Assembly (NCBI RefSeq): GCF_031877795.1
Contig: NC_133958.1
Location: 4,526,001-4,590,000 of the forward strand
DNA length: 64,000 nucleotides
Direction: 5' to 3'
From: Strix aluco
Taxonomy: Eukaryota; Chordata; Aves; Strigiformes; Strigidae
The position numbers and the translations under genes were made by a program. Each line of letters opens with the position of its first letter. Position 1 is the first letter of the stretch. Shown piece after piece: positions 10,151 through 24,900 of the stretch. The notes under the pieces are model-generated. The model saw only the letters and a program-made list of their open reading frames with translations. It ran no database searches and was not told the origin of the DNA.

Positions 10151-11935
10151 TTTATGAAACGCAGGAGAGCTGGATGCCATTGCAGTGTCCCGGGGTGATC
10201 GAAGGGGAGCACAGCCCCTTCCCGAACAGGCAGCACGAACCCACAGCCTCGCATTCAGAGAATAAACCCACTGAGACCTTGTTAGACCGACCCACTCATC
10301 CAGCTGCCCATGACCCCCAGTGCAGGGTTTACTGATATCGGGGAGGGGGGAAAAACACACACAAAGGTCAATTCCTGATGCAAAACGTTGGTTTAACAGA
10401 GATCTTTCCACTACGAGGCTGAGATATCCCAGTGATGGAGCCAGAGAGCAACCTGCACACAACTCCTACCACATGGGACAGGCAAAATCTCCCCTCCCCA
10501 GCGAGCTGCTGCCCCCTCCTCCCCGCTCCTTTCCCGACAGCTTCTTATCCTCCCAGTGTTTGATGAAAAGAGACTTGCAGGAGGCAATTAAGCTTTTATC
10601 TCTAATCCCACTCAGCCCCATCACTCCGGCGTTTGCTCGCTTCCCAAATGGGACAGCCCTGACGTCCAAATCAAACCAGAAAAACCTTCTCGGCGAGACA
10701 GCCGGCTCGCCGTCCTGCCGGGCCGAGCTCTGCAGCCCCACCGAGACCCTGGAAAGGACTGGGTAAGGCGACAGCCACGCTGGGTGCTGCCCCGTCTCCT
10801 CCCCTTCCTCCATCCGCACTCACTCGGGGATATCTCCCAAAATCTTGCGTTTCTGTCCCGGCTTTGGAGCAGCCAGGGGACTCGACTGGGTCCCTGCACT
10901 GGGAAATGCTGCCGGCGTCGGGGAAAGCCCCGGCAGACAGCGGCATCCCCGGTGCACAGGCTCACCTGCAAGTCTTAACAACACCAAGGGTTTTTCCTTT
11001 GAGGTTCAGCAATCAAATGAGGGAAATCACATGAAAGTCCCCCCAAATAAACACAGGCATCCAAGAAGGAAATCGCTACCCTCCCCAGCTCAGAAAAAAA
11101 GCCTGAAAATGGGAATCATGAGTGCTGAAGGCGTCGTTTATGTCCATTCCTATGTTTTGGAGGGGCTTCCTGAAAGGGAAGGGGTTGGGATACCCTTAAA
11201 ACCGTGGTGTTTGCCAGATCCCCTCTGTCACCTGTCCCTCTGCAGCACATGCCAGGGCTGTTGCTTTAAACCTCCCCTGTTTCCAGCCCAAATCCAAAAT
11301 TACCCGCTACACTAACCGCTGCAAAAACGAGCTTTCCCAAATACACACAGGCACACAAACCAGCTCGTGTTCCCCCAAAGCCTTCTCCCAGAACAGAACT
11401 CCTGTCCTGGGCCAAATTACTGTTCATCAGCTATGGGTTATTTTCACCGGGCGAGTCAAGACTGTGGCACCAGAAATGAAGGGAAAAGAGACCTGACCAC
11501 AAAAGAGCCATGTGATGAGGCTGAGAAGGACAGACGTACAGACAGAGGGGTCGAGCAGACAGCACCAAGAGATCTCACTAATGGTTATGGTAAAGCTGTG
11601 GCTGCAAAGCAGAGGTGTCCCAGCTCAGCTCTACTTGCAGGAAAATTCTTAACTGAAATGAAATAATCCCCCTGGAAGGAAGGGAACTGCCCAGCTTCTG
11701 GGGACAGAAACTCTTCTGCTGGGTCTTATGTTCAAGTATTTGTGCTAGAGCCCAAAATAGTTGTGGATGCACAACACGCTGAATCCCTGGGTGTGCTGAT
11801 CTCTGACAGCAGCAAGGGCAGCCTAAAATCAGCAGGGGCAGGGTCTCTGCAGTGGGAAAACTGGTTCCCATGAGCACAGCACGGCTGCCTGACCCCAGCG
11901 AGGGTCCCTGCGCGGTGCTGTGCTCACAGTCACAC

Positions 11936-11965
11936 CAACGTGCCTTTGGGCAACGTGCCTTTGGG
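11936..11965. repeat. Tandem duplication of a 15-mer
   Basis: Two adjacent copies of CAACGTGCCTTTGGG are visible, flanked by unique DNA. This is probably a small replication-slippage duplication. Confidence 0.8.
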
Positions 11966-12656
11966 CAAGCCCTGGTCCTGCCAGGTCACCCACCGGTGCC
12001 CCTTGGGTCTCCCCCTCCATCCCAAGTGCCCCTGGGTCGCACAGTGGGATCCTAATTAAGTGCTGGAGCAGGCGGGCAGGGAGCCGTGGGGCAGCCCCCC
12101 ACCCTCCACGGCCACAGAAGCACCTTACGCCAGCTCCTGATGTGCTCTCCGGAACCGAGGCTGGGTGGTTAGAGGGCCAGCGGCCGGGGCATGGCTGCAA
12201 TAATACTCTTGGGCTCCAACTGCTTCATAAATCTTTCCAAATTCCCTTTCTCAGACTATAGGAGGATAATGAGGCTGAATTATTGAAGCTGCTGAAGTTT
12301 TCCAAGCATGCAGTGAACAGAGGGGGACAATTTCTAAGCCAGGAGCATCAGCAGGTTAAAGAATGAGGGAAAAGGGCAGGTTAAAAGCAGGGTTTGGGCA
12401 CATCTGCACAACCTGCTCTGGGCTTCGGGCTGCCGTAACCAAACACCCTCCTATAAAATCAACACAGTCCTCAGGGGATTTCAAGAAAATCTATTGTTTT
12501 CCCTTTTTAAGGTTAAAAAAAACCATGCCTAAGCTTTTTGGCTGAGGACGAGGGGCTGGGTTTGAGTGAAGGCTTTAGGAATAGAAGAGATGATCAGTGC
12601 TACATTAGTCCAACAGCAAAAGGAGTTTGCAGACAACAGGGCTATAGGGGGTCAAT

Positions 12657-12690
12657 GTGTATATGTATATCTATATATATATCTATATCC
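12657..12690. repeat. TA/TATC-rich microsatellite
   Basis: TATG, TATC and TA words alternate through this short intergenic tract. It is low complexity with no apparent function. Confidence 0.75.
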
Positions 12691-13803
12691 ATCACTCAGA
12701 GGGTGCCTGCAGTTCCCAGGGATGCTGCTCATCTGCACCCATGGAGCCAAACCCTGCTGCCACGGGGGCTTCCCCACCAGATTGCTTTGCCTTATGATGG
12801 GGCAAGGTGATTTTTTAATCATGTGCTGCCCACATCTGGGGGGGGGGGGGGGTCGCAGCTGTTTGTGTGGCAAGCAGGGAGTTGTTTTCCAAACAGAAAC
12901 TCTAGAAGAGCAGCTACAAATAAAGTAGATACTCAGAAAAAAGTCTGTCATAACAGAGCGCTCGACTGGTGGTTTTTCTTGGAATCGGGAAGGTTTTGCT
13001 CCTTTTAGGTGCCTGTGAACACAGCGCCTTGCAGGATGGTGTATAAAGGTACTAAGGCTTCTTAAATAAATGCTGTCCCATTCCACAGCTGGTCGAGGAA
13101 TTAGTCTGAGGTTTAGGCTTAAATTTTCATGTGAACCCTCTGCCCCTTTCTGTGCAAACATTTGCCTCTGGAGCCGCTCTCCCTGTCTGTTATATCTTAA
13201 CTTTCATTTTAAAGCCTTTGTTAGAGCAGCTTTGCAAAGCTGATGAAAATGTCTTTGACACTTTCCCTGTTTTTCAACACACTGAAAGTGCATCAAAGTG
13301 GAAGCTTTTGAGGAAAACCCTCAAAGCCCCCAAAATACAGAAAAAAGCCAATCCTTTAATTTTCTTTACTTTTTTCCCCTGAAAACAGCATTTCCCCAGA
13401 GATCTCTAGGGATTACCCCTGGACATAAATAATTTCCATAACCAGGAGCAAGCAGAGCACTGACTCGCTGGGGCTGGGGCCAGGGATGCGGAAGCTGTCC
13501 CTTTGCAGAGCATCCTTCCAAGGCAGCAATGCTGCTCCCCCCTTCTCTGGCCAAAACCCCCACCCTGGGAGCATTTTGATCCCCAAAAGGATGAACTCAC
13601 TTAGGCATCCTTCCCTCATTGCAAAAGCTCGGGGGTGATTTGCCAGCAAAGGAGTAACAGAGGGGCAAAGGAGGAGGCTGAGGCTTGGCTGTGACCCTGT
13701 GGACCCGTGGGGAAGGGTGTCCTGAGCAAGAGGGAGAAGCAAGCAGCCAGAAAACGCGGGAGCCAAGACACAACCGAAGGGCGTAGACTCCTGCCAGGGA
13801 TCT

Positions 13804-13844
13804 CCAATCAGGCCCGGGGAGGCTTGGCTGCCTGCCGTATAAAT
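13804..13844 (+). promoter_or_regulatory. NKX3-1: NKX3-1 core promoter: CCAAT and TATA boxes
   Basis: CCAAT (13804-13808) lies 30 bp before TATAAAT (13838-13844). The first in-frame ATG of NKX3-1 is 58 bases past the TATA box, so transcription starting at about 13868-13875 would leave a short leader of some 30 nt. The arrangement is seen directly; its use is inferred. Confidence 0.65.
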
Positions 13845-13901
13845 GCAGAGCCGGGAGGGTGGGAAGTCAGCGTGCCTCTGGGCAGGGAGAGGAAGAGGAG
13901 G

Positions 13902-16633
<2,732 letters not shown>

Positions 16634-18970
16634 CCGTTTTTTTAAGCAGAAAGCATCCTTTTCTCTTAAAATGGTTTTATTTTTAATACTGCGTCACTCT
16701 TTCTAGTGCTAATTAGGGGAGGGAGACCCCACTCGCAGTAATGATCAGCATCTCCTAATTGCTGCACAAGCCTCTCTCGTCACTAACAGTAAAAAAAAAA
16801 TTTAAAAACCCCTAAAAAAGCAAAAAACCACCAAGATTTTAAAAGCCTGTAATTCAGCATGCTTGGTAGCACTGCTCTGGGGTCAATCTGCAGCTGTAAA
16901 ATATTGCAGGCTCTTTCAGGGACAGAAAGGGATGGTCCAGGCCTGGAGACAGCGATCGCCCCTCTCTGCCCCTCCTAAATCCCCTGTGCCCCCCCTGAAG
17001 CCTTTGTCCCTTGCTGAGATCCAGCAGGCAAAAAGCAAACTGCTGATCCTGGGCTGGTACCAGTACAGCCTCAGCTTGACCACTTGGGCCACCTGTTGTT
17101 GTATGATCTAAAAATTAGGCTTGGAAAAAAAAAAAAAAAAGCAAAAAAAAATTTGCATTTCTGCCATTGACACCACAATTGCTAATGGTGCCAGAGGGGA
17201 CTCAGAGCCCCCCAAAATTTCTGTGGGCCGTCAGGCAGCACTGCAGCCTCTACCCAGGGCATGTGGCTTTTGGGGAGAATTTCACCCCTTTCTGCTGTGA
17301 GTGACATCAACCCGCAGTGCCTGACGGCCGCGGAGCTGCAGCTGGGGACCAGGTTTGCTGGGATTTGAGCGAAGGCGGCCGCCCCGGCGGGGCTGGACCC
17401 GCGCCAGCTTACCCCCACCCAAACCAGTCCTTGACAGCTGAGATGCCAACTGCCGCTGCCGGTGCCTCAACAGCCAAACCAGAAAGCCTCGGGAACACGG
17501 ACAATAGCCCAATGACAGATGAGTTTTGCATATCCGGGTGTTGACGCTGTTTGAACATTCCCATATAAGCTATTTAAAATAGCAGCAGCTCAAAGAGTTT
17601 AACACTCCCGTCAGCTTTCAAAGCAGCAAAATCCCTGTTTGCGAGGGAAATCAGTCCAATTCCCAGTGCCGAGGCATCAGGGCAGCAAGAGGATGATAGC
17701 TTTACTTAAAATATCACTTTTTTTAGTGAGACAACAACTAACAGAGTAGCAAAGAGGGCTTTTTTTGTAACTAATCAGACTTAAAACTTTAGATGCCACT
17801 AAGTCCGTGGGAGAAAGTATAGAAATAAATGAAATTTCCAGGAGAGGAAATATATAAGCTGCTTTTTCTCAGCTAGTGTAAACCAGCATAGCTGTGCTGG
17901 AACAAATTTAATCTTCTGAAACAAAAATACATGGAGGTTTCTTCCCTGTGAACCTCTAGAAATGTTCCGGTGGTGCCTGTTCTTTCTGAAAGAGAGTTAA
18001 AAAGCACAGTGGTCCAATTCCCTCCTGCAGCAGGGAAACACAGACAATTAAAGAATGTTAAGAAACTGCTTAGATCCTTTCAAGAAGATTGTTTGGGAAC
18101 TGATCTTTTGCCTTGCCAATAGAGCCAGATCTTGCAAGCTCACAGACATGGCGAAGACGAAGCTGCTGAGGGGACGTGGATGAGGAAAAACTCAGGGGAA
18201 GGGAGGACAGGGAGAGGAGAACATGCAAACTGAAACCCTTTGTGGTGGAGTCTCGTTTGCTCTCGCTAGCAAAGCTGCTTGCTCAATTTGGAGGACAACC
18301 AGTTGCTTTCTAATTGTCTGAAAGTAACCCTTAATACCTTGAGATAACATTTTTCTTCCAGCTCCAGCTCTCGGATGCTGCGTATCCCCCAGCCCGTTCT
18401 CCCGCAGCCGGCGCTCAGCCCCCTGCACTGTTGCAATATGTTTCAAACCCAGTCCTGCCGCTTATCCACTTTGCACTTTGCTTATCTGCTGCTTGGAACA
18501 AAAGAAAAAAAAGCCCTTATGGCCTCAAAGCCAAGCCCCCGCAGGGCACACACCCCTCCTGATGGCAGCTCCATGGGGAGAAAGTCCTGCTGAAATCCCA
18601 TGGGCTCACCCGGACCCTTGGGACGCTGCTTAAATCAATGCAGAGACACTATATTTGCACTAAATACGCTGGATTAACAGCTCTGACCATCCCGGAGCTG
18701 CCCCTGAACAGGGATCACGGTGTGTTCTCTGCACAGACAGCGGAAGAGCAGCAGGGATGGGTACGATGCTTCTTTGGGAAAATGTTTGTGTCATAGCTGC
18801 TTTTGTTTGCCTGCTGGTGGTTTACAACCAGTAAAACATCTTGTTGCTTCAACACCTGACTGCTCACTTGTCCAGTGCAAATAGTCGCTATTTTTGTACA
18901 TATTTTTTGATACCGTTTTATCTGATGTGCATTGTCCTTTGGAATAAAGAGCGCAGAGTCTTTATTAAAA
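16634..18970 (+). other. NKX3-1: Probable NKX3-1 3'UTR
   Basis: About 2.3 kb separate the stop codon from a good poly(A) signal, similar to the long 3'UTR known for mammalian NKX3-1. It contains A-rich tracts (near 16790 and 17126) and an alternative AATAAA at 17824-17829. A CCATATAAG word stands beside the inverted repeat GCTATTTAAAATAGC (17561-17583). Extent is inferred from the signal, not from transcript data. Confidence 0.55.
18943..18948 (+). terminator. NKX3-1: Poly(A) signal AATAAA, probable NKX3-1 end
   Basis: AATAAA is preceded by TTTTTGTACATA (a UGUA-type upstream element) and followed by a T/G-rich stretch (CTCTGTGGGTTTTTGCTCTG). This is a complete poly(A) context on the NKX3-1 strand. 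Confidence 0.6.
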
Positions 18971-21900
18971 ACAAGCTGCCTCTGTGGGTTTTTGCTCTGG
19001 GTGTGGATTTTCTTTGAATCCCTGTTTCTGCCACAAATGACCACGGCTGCCCCACCAGCACCGGCTTCTCACACGAACTGTTGCAGATGCTGCACTTGCG
19101 TGGGTTTTGTGCAATGAATTGTCACAAGCACCAGCTCACAAGGCTTTGCAGGTGGTAAATCATCATTCACCACTATTTCTAGGTACTCCACACCCAATGC
19201 TGCTCCATCACTCACCCAGCCAGGCGCAGAGTACCACTGAGCATCCTCTAATCCCATTTACTGTCTGATGAGCATGAACCAGGTGACTATTTCCCAAAAG
19301 TAAGAGTTTATATAGCAAAGTACTTCTTTATCACCCCCAAATTACTCACAATCCCACAATTTAAGCACAATCCCAGTGGTCTCCAGAGTTTTGCACTACA
19401 AGCACTGGTCCCAGTTTTTATTTCTGCCCCTGCCTTCCAGTCCTACAAGCACATCGGCACAATCGGGGGCAGCGTCAGGCTCCACAGGACCATAAGAAGA
19501 AGAATTCATCCTGGGAGCTGTCGGCGTGAACGTTTGCCCCCTCATACAGAGGCAGAGAGGGACTGACCTTGGGTCCCAGCCTGCCCGTGCACACCCTCCC
19601 TCGCCTCTGCTGTTGGCAGCAGCAACTTTTCCCGAATGGAAAGTGAGCTGAATTTTGTATTTCAGTTGCTTTAAAATAAAAAAAACCCAAAAGCCAAAGC
19701 AGGCATTAAGATGGCAAAATGACATCTCAGGGAGCTGCTATTGCCTTAAGAGGCTGGTGCTGGATCCTCAGCAGCCAAATCCTCGGGCAGACGCAGCTCG
19801 CCGGGCTCCGCCGCCTTCACCCAGCAACGTCGTGGAAGGGAACAGCAGCTCCCGTTCGTGGGTGACCGTTTGTCACTGGCGGTGACAAGCAGCAGCTCCT
19901 GCAGCCAGGGCTGGAAGTCAGCTCTCCTCCCCCTGCACTGATCCTGCCAGCGGCGTGGTCCTGCTCACAGGATCTGCCTTGTTCGTAACCCAGACCAAAA
20001 AGCCAAAGTTTGCTGCAACTCAGGCATGGTGAAGTGCAGGTTTTTTGCAGCGTGGGCATCTGCCAAAGCAGGTTCTGGGTCTGACACCGGTACAGGTGGA
20101 GGCAGGGATGCAGGCAGCAGCTCCGGTTCCTTCGCAGGCTCTGCCATGGAGAAACATCTTGGCTGACTCACCCCTGCTGCGAGCGCTGCCCTCCCTCCTC
20201 TCCTTCCCAACCCTTTTCTCTGCAACCCCCAAGTGGTTTCTTTATGGACAGAAGATAGACTTCCAGTTGGTTTTTCCCTTTTTTTTTTTTTTTTTCAAAG
20301 CACAAGGACAAAAAAAAGGGCTGTACCGTTTGGATAACCAAATCATCCGAGAGTGTTAAAGCATTAATCACAACAAGGGGACCGACATGGCAGGCTTTCC
20401 CGGTGATAAATATCCCCTTGATTGATACAGAATAGAAAAATCCCACCCTAAATGTGGATATGTAGAGTTTTAATCAGCCTTAACGAAGCAGAACTCCTGT
20501 TTGTACCCAACTAGAAACAGAAAGCATAATTTAATGTCTGTCAATTAGTGTCACGCTCCGCCGCTAACATATCCATCAAGATTAAATAGTGTCTAAAGCT
20601 GACATAACATTTACACTTGTTTGTGCCAAACCATTTATTTAAAGCTAAAAAAAAAAAAAAAAAAGAAAGAAAAAGAAAAAAGGCTGCCTTTGGATAATGT
20701 AACTGTTGACTAACATTTGCATGCAATAAACCACATACTTGGCAAGGACTCGCAGGACTGGAGCCAAGAAAAATCTTCAACTTGACCTACACAACATTTG
20801 CAAACCAGAGCAGTGGGAACAAGTTCGCTACATGGAGCTAAACAGGGGATGGAAAATGCAAGGACACCCAAAGTGCCAGGCTGCAGCAGACCAGTGTTTC
20901 CCCCCAGTTTTAGTTGCAGAAAACCTTTCAGCACTAGGATGTGTCTTTTGGGATGTGTAGATGCTTCCCAAGGAGAGAAGCAAGCTAAGCCATAAAACAT
21001 AAAAACCTTGAGGATTTTCAATATTTACTGTTCCTATTGCAGATCCACAGGTACACTCCATCTCTTTCTAACCCAGCCAGCACCTCAGTGGCAAGGCCGA
21101 CCTGCAGCAGGGAGCCCCACGGCCGTGTCGAGGTGCTGGACCACTTGGTGCTTCCTCCCACCTGGAGCCATCCTGGCAGCAGCAATGCTGAAGGGGGTCA
21201 GGGGAGCACGGGAGAAGCCAAGTGGCACAATCATCGGGGCAGATTTTCACCATGATGGACAGCTGATGGGGAAAGAAAAGGAAAGGGTGAAAAAAGGAAA
21301 AAAAAAAAAAAACAAACTTTGGAGATGTGGCAAAAGGCAGCTTTGCAGATTGGTGTTCCCATGGGAAACTCCTTCGCTGCCTCGCACAAAAATCCAAGCA
21401 CATTCCTCCTCTTTCTTCTGTTATGGTCTGGGCACCATTTATTAAGAGCAGCTGAAGGCGGAGAGAAATCCGCAGCAAATAGCCCTGGAAGTGCTTCCAA
21501 AGCCGTCTGCCTGTGGTAATTTATGGCGGTCCACTCACAGAAGGGAAAGTCAAGAGATAAGACAAGTATTTTTACAGGAAAAGGAGTCAGGAGCGAAGCA
21601 TGTATGGGTGGGTTTTGTGTTGAAATGCTCTGGTCTTGGGAGAAAAAGGAAACGGGGCAAAGAAAAAGGCTTTTGGAGTCAGGTACCAGGTGTATGAGCA
21701 GACTCAGGCTCGTTGCTTTATCCCCCAGCCCAAAATAGGAGATTTTGGGGGGTAAGAGGGGCACCACATGTGTCACTGTGGTGGTGCAATTCTCACACCC
21801 CTTCGCCTCTCTTTGTTGAGCTGCTTGGTGCTGGGTGTGATTCCACCCACCTTCCCCGAGCTATACACCAATCTCTGTTAAGGTGCCTCTTCCCTTAACG

Positions 21901-24900
21901 AGCCTGGCTCCTGCCCTCCCGATTACTCAGAAATGGTTATAACAGCTCATCATCTCCCAACGGCCTGGCACACCTGTGCCTGGGATGGGGTCAAATGGGA
22001 ACAATAACAGAGTTGCACATTCATCAAGTTCTTGTGCAACTGCTGGAAGACACCAGAATACTTCATTGTTCGAGCTGGGCGTGAGCAAAAGGGATCTGAG
22101 AAAAGTCAATTATCTTGGACTCTATAAACTGGGACCACAAGGGAGACCCTTTGAGCTCTCCTGGATCACAGCAGCCTGCGACCAGCATCTCCCCTGAGCT
22201 GGGAGCCTCTCAGGTACCAAACCCTGAAGGTGCCATCTGCTGCCAGAGCTGACAGAAGGCCAGGGCGAGGTCCACCCGCTCGAGTCTCAATTATCACCCG
22301 TTGAGGAATGCCGAGGCATTGTATTTACTCTAAACTCGAGAGGAGGGAAATTTTACTTGGAGCTCGCTTCTCTTCCACCTGCTCTTTCTCTGCTTACTGG
22401 TGTGTGTGGGTACATACTTCATTCTACTGCATCCGAACAATTTTGTCTCTGTGTGTGTTTGTACGTTGTGTGCTTGTGTATGCGCATGTACGTAGGGATA
22501 GATTTAAGATACCACCAAGTAAGTCAGTGTGAAACTTGTCATCTTAGAATCTGTAAATAAGTCGCTATTTTCATAACATTTTCTGAATTATTTTGTAATG
22601 ATCAAGTGCTGTTAGTTGTTAATAAATCTAGATTTCCTGTTAAATCATTACCATGTTACTACTTTCATCCGCAACAGTCACCCGTGGTCACCTCACCGCA
22701 GCCTCGCCGTGGACCCCTCGGCAATGCCCTTCCTGGGTCTGGGGGGGGTTGAGGGGCATGGAAGGGAGCTGCAGCATCTGGGCTCTGGCTCCAGGCGTGC
22801 TGCACGGGGGAGTTGGCCTTTCCCTTGGCTCTGAAGGCTGTTGGGGAGGGCAAGGCCATGAGGGAGGCTCCGGCTGCAGCGTGACATTCCCACTGGATGG
22901 TGTCGGAGCAGGGGGGGGATGTCTGCAGAGTCAGCGGGGGAGGATGCTCGCAGCGCTGTAGCTGTTGGTTTTGCCAAATTCTGTTCCCACTTAGGGCTTT
23001 TTCCAGCACTAGGGTTTGAGTTTCCAAGAGATATCAGCCATGAATGGTTTCTCCAGCTCTTCTTTTCATCCAGAACCTTTCGGGGCAACCAGATTTCCAG
23101 AAAAGCAGTTTTTTTCAGACCTGAGGTAGTATAACCTCAGAGCGAGGCCGTTGTCCCCTTGGCCGTGCACACCCTCATCAAGCCTTGGCTGCCCGGCCCA
23201 GAGAGATATTCCCAGCTTTTAAGACTCAGTTTCCAACACAGTTTGTTTTTACATCCTCTGTGTCTAACAGTTTGCATCGTCTGAGCCTGGCAAGGCTGGA
23301 TCAGGGCTCTCAGCAGTGACAGTGCAAAGAAGGAGAAAGGGACCCTGTCCTGAAGAGCCTGTGTTACCAAGGAGGTAAAAGCAGGGATATCAGCTCTTCG
23401 GCAAAGCTTCCCACGGTACTTTTCCACCGGCGAATTGCCCAGCCCAGGCGGCACAACGGGGTCCTGCTCGCGCCGCACCGGAAAGCAAAGGGATTAGCAC
23501 AAGTCTCTCTGCAAACAGAGCTTGGGTGGGGGCACCCAGGGCTCCTCGCCACTCCCCTGCGAATAAATGGCTGGGTTAACTGGGAAAACGCACCGGCTGA
23601 GCTCTAGTGAAGCAATTATTCATTTGGAGCCACTTTCTCATGGGGGATGGCAGGGCCTGGGCTTCTGGGGTGGAGATTTGCAGGGTTTACACAGGACAGA
23701 GTAACTCTGGGGTACACCCAGAGTAACTTCCTCTGCAGAAGGATGATCAAATGCTTTACAAACAGCGTCCCAACGGCTGTGCCGCTTGGTCGGGGCCAGG
23801 GCAAAGCTCCCTCCGCAGCCTGGGCACAGTGCTGGGGCTGCCGGAGGACCGAGCAGCCCTGAGGCTGCAGCAGACACCAGATGTTCCCCTCAAACATGTG
23901 CAGATGTTTCCCCCACAGCCGGGTCTGAAGCAAGAACGTGGGCTCCCTTTGTACCAACTAGATAATATTAATCCTTTTTCTAGACTCTGAGCACTGCGGC
24001 GGCCGGGAGCTCTGCCAGCGTCTACCGGATTTGTTTGCTGCGAGGTATTGTCACGTACGAGGCGGGGGGATGCAGCTCACTCAGCTCCCAGGCAAGTTTC
24101 CATGATGAAACTGAGTTTCCCCCAAATACCAGTGGTTTAGTCTGGATATCCATGCTGTTCCCCAGTGAGCTGCTACCTGCGTCGACTGCACTCTCCCAAA
24201 AAAGGTGACCTTTTGCCCTTTAAAAAAGGAGGAATGGAGACAAACTTACAGACCAGCACTGATCCTGCACTGCTCCTGTGGCAGGTCCCCAGGAAGCCCC
24301 AAGCATCCATATAAAACCACCATGGGGGCTCAGTTCCCTGCTCCCCAAAAACATGATGTATTTGATGACATGAGCATGAAGAGGTGCTAAATCCAGAATG
24401 ATTCAGGCCATTTCCCATCTCAATTCAAGAGCCAGCTGCTCAGCCTAATGTAACAAGGAGATGGTGATGGTCACCTCTAAGGCCAGCAGCAAAACTTCCC
24501 AGACCCAGGACTGCACCCCAAAGCCACGGCCTTGTCCCCATCGCCACAGGCAATGTGGAGACATTGGAGGTTTTTCATGCCAACTAATGGGCAAATGGAG
24601 AATTTTGGGGCAAAAATCCTGGAGCAGGACCTGGGGAGCCTTCAAGATGCCTTTGCAAGACTCAAGACAAGGCAGCTCCACACCTGGACACCAGATAGCA
24701 AGCAGAGTACCAGGGCATCATCTCATCCAGGGTCTGGAGCTCTCAGGCTTCAGAAGAGGGACCAAGGAACTAATTTTTTTTGTGACACCAAGACCTACTC
24801 AACTTTCACCCAGATTTTGTGACTGGCAAAAGACGGGGCACCCTTTGCTCTCCACAGCCTTCCCACAGTCTCCCCATTCCCAGCCCAAACAACCTCTGGG

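Larger units (their letters stand above)
9711..13800. other. Intergenic DNA between NKX2-6 and NKX3-1
   Basis: No gene is recognisable. The stretch has (TA)n at 10133-10150, a TA/TC-rich tract at 12657-12690, a G15 run at 12838-12852 and a duplicated 15-mer at 11936-11965. There is also a unique AT-rich block near 10580-10680 with TAATCC and TTATCT words. It may hold enhancers shared by the two homeobox genes, but nothing in the sequence alone proves it. Confidence 0.55.
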
